Below, one piece after another: positions 1 to 10,076 of a stretch of 64,000 bases of DNA. The notes beneath the pieces are model-generated. The model made no database searches. It was not told the origin of the DNA and was given only the letters and a program-made list of their open reading frames with translations. How positions within the stretch are numbered: position 1 is the stretch's first letter; the number at the start of each line of letters is the position of its first letter. This DNA comes from Sorangium sp025924095 (GTDB lineage: Bacteria; Myxococcota_A; Polyangia; Polyangiales; Polyangiaceae): NCBI RefSeq assembly GCF_051521505.1, contig NZ_CP150356.1, forward strand, positions 4,960,001-5,024,000. The letters are read 5' to 3'. The position numbers and the translations under genes were made by a program.

Positions 1-10
1 CGCGGCGCGA

Positions 11-1303
11 CTAGTGCGGCGCATCGCCCGCCTTCTTCTCCGCGTTCTCACGCGCCCGGCGGATCAGCTGCTCGATCTCCTCCGGCGTCATCGTCTGGCC
101 CTTCGGGCCGCCGAACGCGGCGCGGGGCGGCACGGCGGCCGGATCGATCTTGCGCAGCATCTCCTCGACGACGGCCTCGAGGAACTGGAACGAGCGGCCC
201 TCGGCCGACGGCGCCTGGAGCTTCTCGTGCGCGCTCTTGAGCAGCTCCTTCGCCTTGTCGCTGTCGCCCTTGGCCAGCTGGATCCGCGCCTGATGGTACA
301 GCGCGAGCTCCTTGTAGCCCCTCATGTCGATCGCCTCGAGCTCCTTGAACGACGCGAGCGCGCCGTCGAGATCGCCCTTGCCCTCCCGCGCGAACGCGAT
401 GCCCTCGATGGCGCGCCCCTTCACGTCGGGATCGGCCCCCGCGAGCGGCGACGAGACCACGGCGCTGTACGCGTCGAGCGCGTGCGCGTAGTCCTTCTTG
501 TCGAGCAACACCCCGGCCTGCCCGAGCTTCGCCAGGATCGCCGCACCGGTGCCGCCGTGCTCGTCGATGACCTTGTTGTACGCGGCGAGCGCGGTGTCCG
601 ACCGCTCCTCCGCGGTCTTGAAGGTCCTCGTGGCGTCGAGCTCCTTCTCCTCCTCGCTGCGCGTGTCCTCGGCGACCACCCTGCCCCGATCCGCAGCGAC
701 GGCCGCCACGAGCGCCGACGACGACACGGCGTCCTTCTTCTCGGCCCGCGACAGGTAGAACAGCACGCCGCCGGTCGCGACCAGCGCCGCCAGCGCGCCC
801 CACTGGACGATGTGGAAGTTGCTCTTGAGCCACCGGCCGGCGCCGCTCGTCATGCGGCTGAGCGCGTCCTCGACCATCTCGCCCGGCAGCAGCTGGACCG
901 GGCGACGCCCCGCAGCCTGCTCCTTGCGGCGCGCGAGCAGCTCCTTCGCGCGGGCGTTCTTGTCCTTGGGCAGCTCGTCGCCGGCCGCCTTCTTCTTGCG
1001 CCGGCGCACGGTGGCCTCGTCGCGGCGACGGGCCGCGCGGTTCGGCGCCGCCTCGACCGCCGCGTCGCCCGCAGCCTCCGCCGGCGGCGCCTCGTCCGGC
1101 TCGCCGACGCCAAGCGCATCGGCGATGCGCTGCGCGGCATCGTCGTCGCCCTCGCCGCCGGCCTCCTTCACCGGAGCGCCGCGCGGTGGCCGCGCCGGGG
1201 CCGCCTCCGCAGCCCCGCCCTCGTCGCCATCGCTCCGCGTGGCTTCGTCCTTGTCACTCCCCGCGGATTTCTCTTCGGCCTGCTCTCGGTCCTTGTCCGA
1301 CAC
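11..1303 (-). CDS. TPR-containing membrane-anchored protein
   Basis: The product is about 430 residues. The N-terminal half is highly charged and Ala/Pro/Arg-rich. One hydrophobic segment (FHIVQWGALAALVATG...) lies near residue 165-185, and the C-terminal half consists of TPR-like helical repeats (AAYNKVIDEHGG, HALDAYSAVV, GALASFKELEAID, KGDSDKAKELL). This topology, with a cytoplasmic basic N-terminus, one TM helix and periplasmic TPRs, resembles YfgM-like ancillary proteins, but no specific function can be assigned. I prefer the GTG at 1303 (product begins MSDKDREQ) because the ATG at 1366 would overlap the upstream gene by 32 bases and adds an atypical N-terminus. The gene is last in the run bamD - small ORF - greA - phosphatase-fold/HEAT gene, all on the minus strand. 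Confidence 0.8.
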   Translation of the reverse strand: MSDKDREQAEEKSAGSDKDEATRSDGDEGGAAEAAPARPPRGAPVKEAGGEGDDDAAQRIADALGVGEPDEAPPAEAAGDAAVEAAPNRAARRRDEATVRRRKKKAAGDELPKDKNARAKELLARRKEQAAGRRPVQLLPGEMVEDALSRMTSGAGRWLKSNFHIVQWGALAALVATGGVLFYLSRAEKKDAVSSSALVAAVAADRGRVVAEDTRSEEEKELDATRTFKTAEERSDTALAAYNKVIDEHGGTGAAILAKLGQAGVLLDKKDYAHALDAYSAVVSSPLAGADPDVKGRAIEGIAFAREGKGDLDGALASFKELEAIDMRGYKELALYHQARIQLAKGDSDKAKELLKSAHEKLQAPSAEGRSFQFLEAVVEEMLRKIDPAAVPPRAAFGGPKGQTMTPEEIEQLIRRARENAEKKAGDAPH

Positions 1304-1334
1304 GCGGCGGACTCTAGTCTCGCGGCCTGCGGCG

Positions 1335-4300
1335 TCAATCTGGCCGGTGAGCGGCAGGCGCTTCATCCCCCGAGCGCGGCGGCGGCGCTCGCTGATCGCG
1401 GGCGTCGCGGGCGCCGCCGGGCGACCAGGGCGCAGGCGGCGGGGGCGGGATCTCGTCGCTCAACGGGACGACGGCGCACGCGGACACCTCGACGTTTTGG
1501 GTCGCGTACACCACGAAATCGGCGTAAGCGCCCGGCCGCGCGCCCACCGCGGGCGGCAGCGTCGCGAACGCCTCGGTCGGCTCGCTCCCCGGCGGGATCG
1601 CGAGCGTGACCGCGCGCTCCGGATCGAGCTCCGGCGCGCTCGCCGGGACGAGCGACGCGCCGTCCCGCTTCGGCGGGCGCGCGCCGCGCCTGGGGCTGCC
1701 GAACCGCACCTCGCCGGGGCGGCCGTCGTCGGTCCGCGCGCGGCAGAGGACGCGCACGCCCTTGCCGTTTCCCGCCTTCGGGATCACGACGCCGAGCCCC
1801 ACCCCGCTCTTCGCGAAGCGGCGCAGGCGGTCGAGATCGCGCTCGCGCGGCCCGCCGAGCAGGTCGAGGATGTCGGCCCGGAGCGCGAAACCAACCCCTC
1901 CAGGCAGGGGATCCGGCGTGCCGAGCATGCGCAGGAGCGGCGTCCACAGCTCCGGGCCGGCGCCGAGCTTCACCAGCGCCTCCGCGATCGCGACGCGCGC
2001 GGTCTGGTAAGGCTCCTGGCTGAGCCGCTCGGCGAGCGCCGGCCGCGCAGCGTCCTCGCCGATCGCCGCGAGCGCGGCGGCGGCGTACGGGCGGAGCCGC
2101 ACGTCGCCGAGCGCCGCGATGAGCGGCGGCAGCGCGGCCTTCACCCGGATCTTGGCGAGCGCGTCGACGATCTCGCGCGTCCGCTCGAACGACGTCGCCT
2201 CGGCCGCGTCGGCGCCGCCGTCCTGCTCCGGGCCCCGGACCACCTGCCTGAGCCACGCCACGAGCACGTCGTCGCCGCGGCGATCGCCCGCCTCGGCCAG
2301 CGCGAGCGCCGCGAGGCGCCGCCACTTGCGGTCGCGATCGACGAGGAGATCGCGCGTGAGCGGCGCGCCCTCGCCGAGCCGCGTGAGCGTGAGCGCCGCC
2401 CACCGCCGCACCTCGTCGTCCTCGTCGCGCACGAGCGCGAGCCGGAGCGACGGCGCCGCCTCGGAGCGGCGCAGATCGAAGAGCACCTCGCCCGCCTTGC
2501 GGCGGATCGCCACGTCGGCGTCGTCGAGCAGCGCCGCGACCTCCACCACCGCGTCGGCGTCGCCCGCCATGCCGCGGCGGAGCGCGTCGGGCCAGCCCTT
2601 GCCCTCCCTCCGGAGGCCGCGGACCTCGTAGCGCCCGTGTGACGCCTCGACGGCGCGCAGCTCCGATCGCATCGCGCCGAGCTCCGCCGGGCGCAGCGCG
2701 GAGATGTCCTGCTGCTGGCGCGGATCGGTCGCCACGTCGTAGAGCGCGCACGCGCCGATCTTGCGCGCGCAGACGAGCCGCAGCGTGCCCTTGGCGAGCA
2801 GCGTCTGCGTGTCGGTCTCGGCGAACGCGAAGCCCGGGAGCGAAGGAGGCCCGCCCGGCGACGCCTCGCCCTGCTCGGCCGCCGCGTCGCCGGAGGCGAG
2901 CAGCGGCCCGAGATCGGCGCCGCGCACGCGCGCGGGCCTCGGGATGCCGAGCCCCGCGAGCACCGTCGGCAGCAGATCGACGAGCTGCACCGGCGCCCGC
3001 ACCACGCGGGGCGAGAGCAGGCCGGGCGCGCTCACGATGAGCGGCACGCGCGCCTGCTCCTCGTACACCGTCGTGCCGTGGTAGCGCCCGCCGTGCTCGC
3101 CGAACTCCTCGCCGTGATCGGCCGTGACGATCACGACCGCGTTCGGCCGCTCCTTGCGGACCTCGTCCACGATCGCGCCCACGCCCGCGTCCGCCACGGC
3201 GATCTCGGCGTCGTAGCGGTCGATGTCGCGGTCGCCGAGCGGGTGCTCCGGGTGCGCCTCGTACGGCTCGTGCGGCTCGAAGAGGTGCACCCACATGAAC
3301 GAGCGCTGCTCCGGCCCGAGCCCGGCGAGGTAGCTCCGCACCTGCTCCAGCCTGAGCTGCGCGCTCGCGAACTCGATCTTCTGGTACTCGAAATCGAGCG
3401 CCCGATCGCGCAGCGCGCCGAAGCGCTCGCCGTCGATGAAGAACACCGCCGGCGGGTAGAAGCCCGCCGTCTTGTAGCCGTAGCGGCGGAGGTGCTGCGC
3501 GAACGTCTCGGAGTCGTCCCCGAGCCCCTGCAGCACGAGCGGGCGGATGTACTTGCCCGTCATGAGCGACGAGACCGCGTACGACGTGTGCGGCGTCGGC
3601 GTGTACGCCGCCTCGAAGCGCACGCCGTCGGCCGCGAGGCGATCGAGGTTCGGCGTGATCTTCCTGTCGTAGCCGTACGCCCCCACGTGATCGGCGCGCA
3701 GGGCGTCGATGCTGATCAGCACGATGTCGCGCCCCCGCAGATCGATCGCGTGACCGCTCGCGCGCTCGTCGAGCGGCGCGGCGTCGAGCGGCTCGGGCGG
3801 CGACAGCACGGCGGCGAGCTCGACCACGTGGCCGAGCAGCGGGCCGTGCGTCGCGTAGATCAGCCGGATGTTGTCCGCGAGCGCGAGCCGATCCGCCGCG
3901 CCGGGCGCGAGCGCGGCGCCGAACGCGAAGAGGACGAGGGCGAGCGCCGCGCGCACGAGCCTCGGCGAGCGCCGCTCGCGCCCGTCGCCCTGGCGGGCCG
4001 CCCGCGTGGGCAGCGCCGGCGTGGCGAAGGTCGCCGCCGCGAGCGTGAGCGCCGCGAGCCCGAGGTGGAAGGCGAGATAGAGGCGCGGCAGGATGCGCAC
4101 GTTCGCGACCTCGAGCAGGACGACCGCGCAGGCCGCCGCGAGGACGAGCCACCTGCCGGCGGCCGCGGCGCGCGCTCGCTTCAGGGCGCGGGCCACAGAC
4201 GGTGCCGCCGCGAAGGTCACGCCGGCGGCGAGGAGCGAAAGCGCCGCGACGAAGGGCGCGCGCCGGCCGCCCTCGAGCATGCGCCCGGCCGAGACACCGA

Positions 4301-4865
4301 AGGCCACCGCGCCGCCGAACGCCCCGGCGAGCAGCGCCGCCGCGGCGCGGAACCCCGTGCGCTCGGAGCGCGTGACGATCTCGAGCACCGCGCCGAGGAG
4401 GGCGGCGCACGGCGCCGCGGCCGCGAGCGCGAGCGGCAGGAGGTCGCGCACGGCGCGGCCGAGCTCGTGGAGCCCGAGGAGCTCACGCCACCGCAACGCC
4501 CCGACGACCAGGAGCTCGGCGAACGCGAGCGCCGCGACCGCGAGGTAGGCGTCCGCCATGCGCCATCCGATCTCGGTCTCCAGCTTGCGCGGAGGAGCGT
4601 CGGAGCTCCCGCTCGGGAACGTCGCGCGGCTCGGCGCCGGCGCCGGCGTGGACGGGCGCGCCGGTCCGGACTGAAGGCGCGGCGCCGAGGGAGCCCGGTG
4701 CCCCGGCGCTCCCGGCGCGGCGCCCGCGAGCCCGTCCGCGGCGGCGGTCGTGTCAGGCCGGCTCCCGTGGGCGGATCGACCGGGGGGCACGGACCCCCCG
4801 GGAGGCCGGCCGGAGCCCCCATGGCCCCGCGGGCGCATCGGAGCCGCCCCGTTGCGATCGGTCAT
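1335..4865 (-). CDS. Polytopic membrane protein with alkaline-phosphatase/sulfatase-fold domain and C-terminal HEAT repeats
   Basis: The product is 1176 residues. After a Pro/Gly-rich N-terminus of about 100 residues there are roughly seven hydrophobic segments (residues about 103-340). A sulfatase/LTA-synthase-like hydrolase domain follows (DIVLISIDALRADHVGAYGY, TPNLDRLAADGV, HTSYAVSSLMTG, VTADHGEEFGEHGG). The formylglycine sulfatase motif CxPSR is absent. The nucleophile position reads HTSYAVSSL, so the enzyme is more like phospho- or glycerophosphotransferases and phosphodiesterases of the superfamily than a true sulfatase. From about residue 730 there are HEAT/PBS-lyase-like repeats (AALLDDADVAIRRKAGEVL, EDDEVRRWAALTLTRLG, AAAALAAIGEDAA), then a domain that may bind a ligand. 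The ATG overlaps the greA stop by four bases (ATGA), indicating translational coupling. Starts at internal methionines (residue 10 or 103) are possible. The substrate is unknown. Confidence 0.85.
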   Translation of the reverse strand: MTDRNGAAPMRPRGHGGSGRPPGGSVPPGRSAHGSRPDTTAAADGLAGAAPGAPGHRAPSAPRLQSGPARPSTPAPAPSRATFPSGSSDAPPRKLETEIGWRMADAYLAVAALAFAELLVVGALRWRELLGLHELGRAVRDLLPLALAAAAPCAALLGAVLEIVTRSERTGFRAAAALLAGAFGGAVAFGVSAGRMLEGGRRAPFVAALSLLAAGVTFAAAPSVARALKRARAAAAGRWLVLAAACAVVLLEVANVRILPRLYLAFHLGLAALTLAAATFATPALPTRAARQGDGRERRSPRLVRAALALVLFAFGAALAPGAADRLALADNIRLIYATHGPLLGHVVELAAVLSPPEPLDAAPLDERASGHAIDLRGRDIVLISIDALRADHVGAYGYDRKITPNLDRLAADGVRFEAAYTPTPHTSYAVSSLMTGKYIRPLVLQGLGDDSETFAQHLRRYGYKTAGFYPPAVFFIDGERFGALRDRALDFEYQKIEFASAQLRLEQVRSYLAGLGPEQRSFMWVHLFEPHEPYEAHPEHPLGDRDIDRYDAEIAVADAGVGAIVDEVRKERPNAVVIVTADHGEEFGEHGGRYHGTTVYEEQARVPLIVSAPGLLSPRVVRAPVQLVDLLPTVLAGLGIPRPARVRGADLGPLLASGDAAAEQGEASPGGPPSLPGFAFAETDTQTLLAKGTLRLVCARKIGACALYDVATDPRQQQDISALRPAELGAMRSELRAVEASHGRYEVRGLRREGKGWPDALRRGMAGDADAVVEVAALLDDADVAIRRKAGEVLFDLRRSEAAPSLRLALVRDEDDEVRRWAALTLTRLGEGAPLTRDLLVDRDRKWRRLAALALAEAGDRRGDDVLVAWLRQVVRGPEQDGGADAAEATSFERTREIVDALAKIRVKAALPPLIAALGDVRLRPYAAAALAAIGEDAARPALAERLSQEPYQTARVAIAEALVKLGAGPELWTPLLRMLGTPDPLPGGVGFALRADILDLLGGPRERDLDRLRRFAKSGVGLGVVIPKAGNGKGVRVLCRARTDDGRPGEVRFGSPRRGARPPKRDGASLVPASAPELDPERAVTLAIPPGSEPTEAFATLPPAVGARPGAYADFVVYATQNVEVSACAVVPLSDEIPPPPPAPWSPGGARDARDQRAPPPRSGDEAPAAHRPD

Positions 4866-5338
4866 GCGTAGGAGACTTCGAGGATCTCGTAGGTGCGCGG
4901 CCCGGCCGGCATCATCACGCGGACCTCCTCACCGACCTCATGGCCCAGCAGCGCGCGCGCGAGCGGCGAGGCGATGGAGATGCGCCCAATCTTGAGATCG
5001 GCCTCATCGGGCCCGACGATCCGGAAGCTCTGCTCCTCGTCCGTGTCCACGTTCGTGAGCTTGACCTTGGCACCGAACTGGACCTTGCTCCCGCTCAGCT
5101 TGGAGGGATCGATCACCTCGGCGCGCGAGAGCGTCTGCTCGAGGTAGCTGATGCGGGCGACGATCATGCCCTGCCGCTCCTTGGCGGCGTGGTACTCGGC
5201 GTTCTCGGAGAGATCACCGTGCTCCCGGGCCGTTCCGATGTCCTTGACGACCTGCGGCAGGTCGCTCTCTTTCAGCCGTCGCATCTCTTCGCGGAGCCGC
5301 GCTTGTCCCTCGGGCGTCATCGGTACTTTCTCGGACAT
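4862..5338 (-). CDS. greA: Transcription elongation factor GreA
   Basis: The product is 158 residues, the usual length of GreA. It rescues backtracked RNA polymerase by stimulating transcript cleavage in the secondary channel. The N-terminal antiparallel coiled coil carries the acidic tip GDLSENAEYHAAKE, and the C-terminal FKBP-like domain has SPLARALLGHEVGEEV. The start is set at MSEKVPMTPEG (5338); upstream in-frame residues are basic and not GreA-like. No clear Shine-Dalgarno is visible. The gene lies 116 bases downstream of the small ORF after bamD, and its stop overlaps the ATG of the following membrane hydrolase gene (ATGA). Confidence 0.96.
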   Translation of the reverse strand: MSEKVPMTPEGQARLREEMRRLKESDLPQVVKDIGTAREHGDLSENAEYHAAKERQGMIVARISYLEQTLSRAEVIDPSKLSGSKVQFGAKVKLTNVDTDEEQSFRIVGPDEADLKIGRISIASPLARALLGHEVGEEVRVMMPAGPRTYEILEVSYA

Positions 5339-5454
5339 GGTGGGGACGCTTTTAGCATGGCTCCCGGCCGGTCGACGACGGCGCGAGACGCGCCGATCGT
5401 TCAAAGCGCCGGACGCCCGAGCCGCAGCGCGCGCTCCGCCCTGCCCCCGCCGGC

Positions 5455-5769
5455 CTACCCCCGCCAGCGCACGATCTTCCGCGGGGGCTGCCGCGCGTGG
5501 GCGTCCGCTGACTTCGTCGCGCTCCGGACGAGGGCCGCCGCGGTCCGGGAGAGCTCCTCGGGGTGCGGCCCGCCGTGCGGGACGGCAGCGACGTCCACCG
5601 CCGCCGTGGCCGCGCCGGTCGCCTCGGCGACCCGCACCTCGACCGGGACGTCCGCGTCCGGGAGCCGCACGAGGCCGCGGTAGACGAGCTCGCCCGGCGA
5701 GTCGCCGGCGTCGGTCTGCTCCAGCACGTAGCGAGCGCCGGAGGACGGCCGCCCGACGGCCTGCGTCAC
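5455..5769 (-). CDS. Small uncharacterised protein translationally coupled to bamD
   Basis: This is a 104-codon ORF starting with GTG at 5769; the bamD stop TGA lies inside GTGA (4-base overlap). The product (VTQAVGRPSSGARYVLEQ... to ...PPRKIVRWRG) has a plausible alternating beta pattern: ELVYRGLVRLPDADVPVEVRVAE and AAVDVAAVPHGGPHPEEL. It has no signal peptide or membrane segment. I do not recognise the family. The coupling and the lack of strong competing frames argue that it is translated. In longer annotations it may be missed because the frame stays open upstream through bamD. Confidence 0.65.
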   Translation of the reverse strand: MTQAVGRPSSGARYVLEQTDAGDSPGELVYRGLVRLPDADVPVEVRVAEATGAATAAVDVAAVPHGGPHPEELSRTAAALVRSATKSADAHARQPPRKIVRWRG

Positions 5770-6626
5770 AGCCGCGGCCCCGAGCGGGCCGGGGCCGACG
5801 CCGCCTTGGCGGGCGCGCGGCGCTGCCCGCCGGGGCCCATCTCGTCGAGGAAGCGCCGCGCGGTCACGGCGAACGGGCCGCCCCAGTCCCGGATGACCGA
5901 CTCGAACACGGCGCGCGCCTCGTCCGGCTTCTTCATCTTGAGGAGCGTCTCGCCCTTGAGGACGAGCGCCTCCGGGTCGAGCCCGGAGCCCGGGAAGGTC
6001 CGCAGCGCGTAGTCGATCCGCGCGAGGGCCGCGTCGAACACGTCCTCCTTGAGGTAGTAGCGCGCCACGTAGAGCTCGTGGCGCACGAGCCGCCCCGTCA
6101 CGACCTCGAGCATGTAGGCCGCGTCCTCGCGGTAACGGCTGCGCGGGAACTGCCGGAGGAACGTGCGGATCTCCCTGTGGGCCTCGATCGTGGTCGCCTG
6201 GTCGCGCTCCTCGGCCGGCGGCAGGAAGACCGTGTCGTCGATGTCCAGGTAGAGCGCCTTGGCCATCCGGTACTTCGCGTACTCGACGTTCCGATCCGTC
6301 CGGTGCTCCTGGATGAACGCGCGGTACGCCGAGATCGCCTCGGGGTACTTGCCCTGCTCGAACTCGAGGTCGGCGATCCGGAGATCGGCGAGCCGGGCGT
6401 AGCGGCTGTACGCGAAGCGCCGCTTCACCTCGGAGAAGAGGGCGCGCGCGTCCTCCCAGTCCTTGGCCTCGAAGGCGGCCATCGCCTCGTTGTACGCGGC
6501 GCGCGCGTCCTCGGTATACGTGAGGGTGGCGGTGCGGCCGTCGTTGAATTCGAAGTCGCAGCCCACGAGCCCGCCCAGGGCAGCGAGGCACCCGGCAAGG
6601 GCGAGGACAGCGGCGGAAGGTCTCAT
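5766..6626 (-). CDS. bamD: Outer membrane assembly lipoprotein BamD
   Basis: The product is 286 residues. It starts with a lipoprotein signal (MRPSAAVLALAGCLAALGG then LVGC lipobox, Cys about 23) followed by TPR motifs typical of BamD/YfiO: AAYNEAMAAFEAKDWEDA, ALFSEVKRRFAYSRYA, GKYPEAISAYRAFIQEH, RYREDAAYM. As part of the BAM complex in the periplasm it helps insert beta-barrel proteins into the outer membrane. The basic, Ala/Pro-rich tail (GGQRRAPAKAAS) is an extension. The stop overlaps the following GTG start. It is divergent from the NtrC-type regulator at 6744, with 117 bases between them. Confidence 0.93.
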   Translation of the reverse strand: MRPSAAVLALAGCLAALGGLVGCDFEFNDGRTATLTYTEDARAAYNEAMAAFEAKDWEDARALFSEVKRRFAYSRYARLADLRIADLEFEQGKYPEAISAYRAFIQEHRTDRNVEYAKYRMAKALYLDIDDTVFLPPAEERDQATTIEAHREIRTFLRQFPRSRYREDAAYMLEVVTGRLVRHELYVARYYLKEDVFDAALARIDYALRTFPGSGLDPEALVLKGETLLKMKKPDEARAVFESVIRDWGGPFAVTARRFLDEMGPGGQRRAPAKAASAPARSGPRL

Positions 6627-6731
6627 CGGGCACGCCTCGTACCCAATCCGGCGCCGGCGCGCCAGGGCTTCCGCCGCGGGCCGCGCCTCCGCGCCCCTGC
6701 TCCCGCGTCGTGGCGCACGGGTGAGCTGGGG

Positions 6732-6737
6732 TATGGT
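6732..6737 (+). promoter_or_regulatory. Candidate leaderless -10 element for the NtrC-type regulator
   Basis: The hexamer TATGGT ends seven bases before the ATG at 6744. That spacing would place transcription start at or next to the start codon. No convincing -35 or sigma54 (-24/-12) element is seen upstream, and no Shine-Dalgarno precedes the ATG. Confidence 0.3.
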
Positions 6738-6743
6738 CGGCCC

Positions 6744-8252
<1,509 letters not shown>

Positions 8253-8263
8253 TAGCGCCGACG

Positions 8264-8279
8264 AGCCGCGCGCGCGGCT
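8264..8279. terminator. Candidate bidirectional terminator between convergent genes
   Basis: A perfect 16-base self-complementary sequence (AGCCGCGCGCGCGGCT) lies in the 55-base gap between the convergent response-regulator and histidine-kinase genes. It can fold on either transcript. There is no T-tract, so intrinsic termination is uncertain. Confidence 0.3.
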
Positions 8280-8307
8280 TGCAGCAGGCCCCCGCGGCCC
8301 TGCCGCG

Positions 8308-9852
8308 CTACGCGGCCCCCCCGAGCGCCCTGCGGACGGCGCGGAGGAGCGACTCGGCCGTGAACGGCTTCCCCAGCACCGCGGCGTCCGGCCGGGCGGC
8401 GAGCGGGCCGTCGAGCGCGTCGCCCGTGTAGCCGGACATGAAGAGCACCCGCAGGTCCGGCCTGAGCTTCACGAGGCGCTCGGCGAGCTCGCCGCCGGAC
8501 ATCTCGGGCATCAGCACGTCGGTGAGCAGGAGGTCGACGCGCCCGCGCTGCGCCTCGCAGACGCGCAGGGCCTCGCCCGGCCCGCGCGCCGTCAGCGTGG
8601 TGTAGCCGTGCTGCGCGAGGATCCGGCTCGCGAGCGTGACCACCGCGTCCTCGTCGTCAGTGACGAGCACCGTCCCGCCCTCGCCCCGGCGCGGCGCGGC
8701 GTGGGGCGCGCGCCCGCGCCGCGAGGCCGCCGCCCGCGCCGAGAGCGGCAGGTAGATCTCGACGCGCGTGCCCTCCCCGGGCTGGGACGCGAGCTCGATG
8801 AAGCCCCGCCACTGCTTGACGATCCCGTACACGGTGGCGAGCCCGAGGCCGGTCCCCTTCCCCCTCGGCTTCGTCGTGAAGAACGGCTCGAAGGCGCGCG
8901 TCCGCACGTCGTCGCTCATCCCGCTGCCGGTGTCGCCCACCACGAGGCGCGCGTACCGGCCGGGCGGGATCGCCGGGTGCGCGTCGTGCAGGCTCCCCGC
9001 GGCGCCGACGCGGACCGCGCGCGCCTCGATCGACAGCCGGCCGCCGTCCTGCATCGCGTCGCGCGCGTTCAGCGCGAGGTTCATGACCACCTGCTCGATC
9101 TGCCCCGCGTCCGCCAGCACCCGGCAGCCCGAGCGGCCGAGCGCGATCGCGAGATCGACGCCGCCCCCGACGACGGCGCGGAGCGCGCCCTCCATGCCGC
9201 GCACGACGTCCCGCAGATCGAGCACGACCGGCTGCGCGAGCCCCCGCCGGCTCACCGTGAGCAGCTGGCGCGTGAGCGACGCCGCCCGCTGCGCGGCGCT
9301 CTTGATCTCGGCGAGGTCCTTCTGCACCGGGCTCTGCTCGTCGAGCTCCTCCATCACGAGGCTCGTGTAGTTCAGGATGATCGCGAGCAGGTTGTTGTAA
9401 TCGTGGGCGATCCCGCCCGCGAGCCGCCCCACCGCCTCCATCTTCTGCGCCTGGCGGAGCTGCTCCGAGAGCTCGCGCCGGCGCTCCTCGGTGCAGCGCG
9501 AGGACGAGAGATCGACGATCGCCCCGACCACGAGCCGCTCCCCGCGCCCCTCGGTGAGCGCCTCGGTCCGCAGCACCCGGACGGTCGACCCGTCGCGACG
9601 CGTGAGGCAGGTCTCGATCGCGCTCGCCGGCGGCGGCTTCGCGCTCGCGCCGCCCGCCACGCACCCCCCGAGGGCGAGCTCGGCCGCCGCGAGCGCGTCC
9701 TCCCGCGAGCCGTAGCCGAGCAGCCGGGCGAGCACCTCGTTGCAGTCGACGAGGCGGCCATCGAGCGAGGCGACGTAGAGCCCGGCCGGCGAGCAGGACG
9801 CGAGCAGCGGGCTGTGCTCCACCGGGTCTCTCGACGATCGTCCGCTGCTCAT
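8308..9852 (-). CDS. Hybrid histidine kinase (PAS-HisKA-HATPase-receiver)
   Basis: The product is 514 residues from the ATG at 9852. A PAS-like sensor (about 10-115) precedes the HisKA box with phospho-acceptor His150 (LAGGIAHDYNNLLA). The HATPase domain has an N-box (MNLALNARDAM), G1 (VVGDTGSGM) and G2 (GKGTGLGLATVYGI), and a C-terminal receiver has TDVLMPEMSG. No membrane segment is present, so the enzyme is soluble. It is convergent with the NtrC-type regulator. A TTG at 9936 would add 28 residues but is a less likely start. Its signal is unknown. Confidence 0.92.
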   Translation of the reverse strand: MSSGRSSRDPVEHSPLLASCSPAGLYVASLDGRLVDCNEVLARLLGYGSREDALAAAELALGGCVAGGASAKPPPASAIETCLTRRDGSTVRVLRTEALTEGRGERLVVGAIVDLSSSRCTEERRRELSEQLRQAQKMEAVGRLAGGIAHDYNNLLAIILNYTSLVMEELDEQSPVQKDLAEIKSAAQRAASLTRQLLTVSRRGLAQPVVLDLRDVVRGMEGALRAVVGGGVDLAIALGRSGCRVLADAGQIEQVVMNLALNARDAMQDGGRLSIEARAVRVGAAGSLHDAHPAIPPGRYARLVVGDTGSGMSDDVRTRAFEPFFTTKPRGKGTGLGLATVYGIVKQWRGFIELASQPGEGTRVEIYLPLSARAAASRRGRAPHAAPRRGEGGTVLVTDDEDAVVTLASRILAQHGYTTLTARGPGEALRVCEAQRGRVDLLLTDVLMPEMSGGELAERLVKLRPDLRVLFMSGYTGDALDGPLAARPDAAVLGKPFTAESLLRAVRRALGGAA

Positions 9853-10076
9853 CGACGCGCTGTCCGTGCGGAAACGTTCAGTCGGAGGGAGATCCCCGAC
9901 TACCCGAACTGAAGCGCGGACTCCCCTCGACTGCAACGCTGTTCACACCGGCAACACGCATGCGTCGCGGGCGGGACGGGCCGGCGAGCCGCGCCGCGTG
10001 GACGGTTTCTGCTTCTCCATCCCGGCAAACTGGCCTAGACCCCGCCGGGGCTCGGGCGAGCCCTCAGGAGCACGGC

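Noticed and set aside
1335..4865. Formylglycine-dependent sulfatase
   Set aside because: The fold signatures are present but the CxPSR/SxPSR maturation motif is missing, so sulfatase chemistry is not supported.
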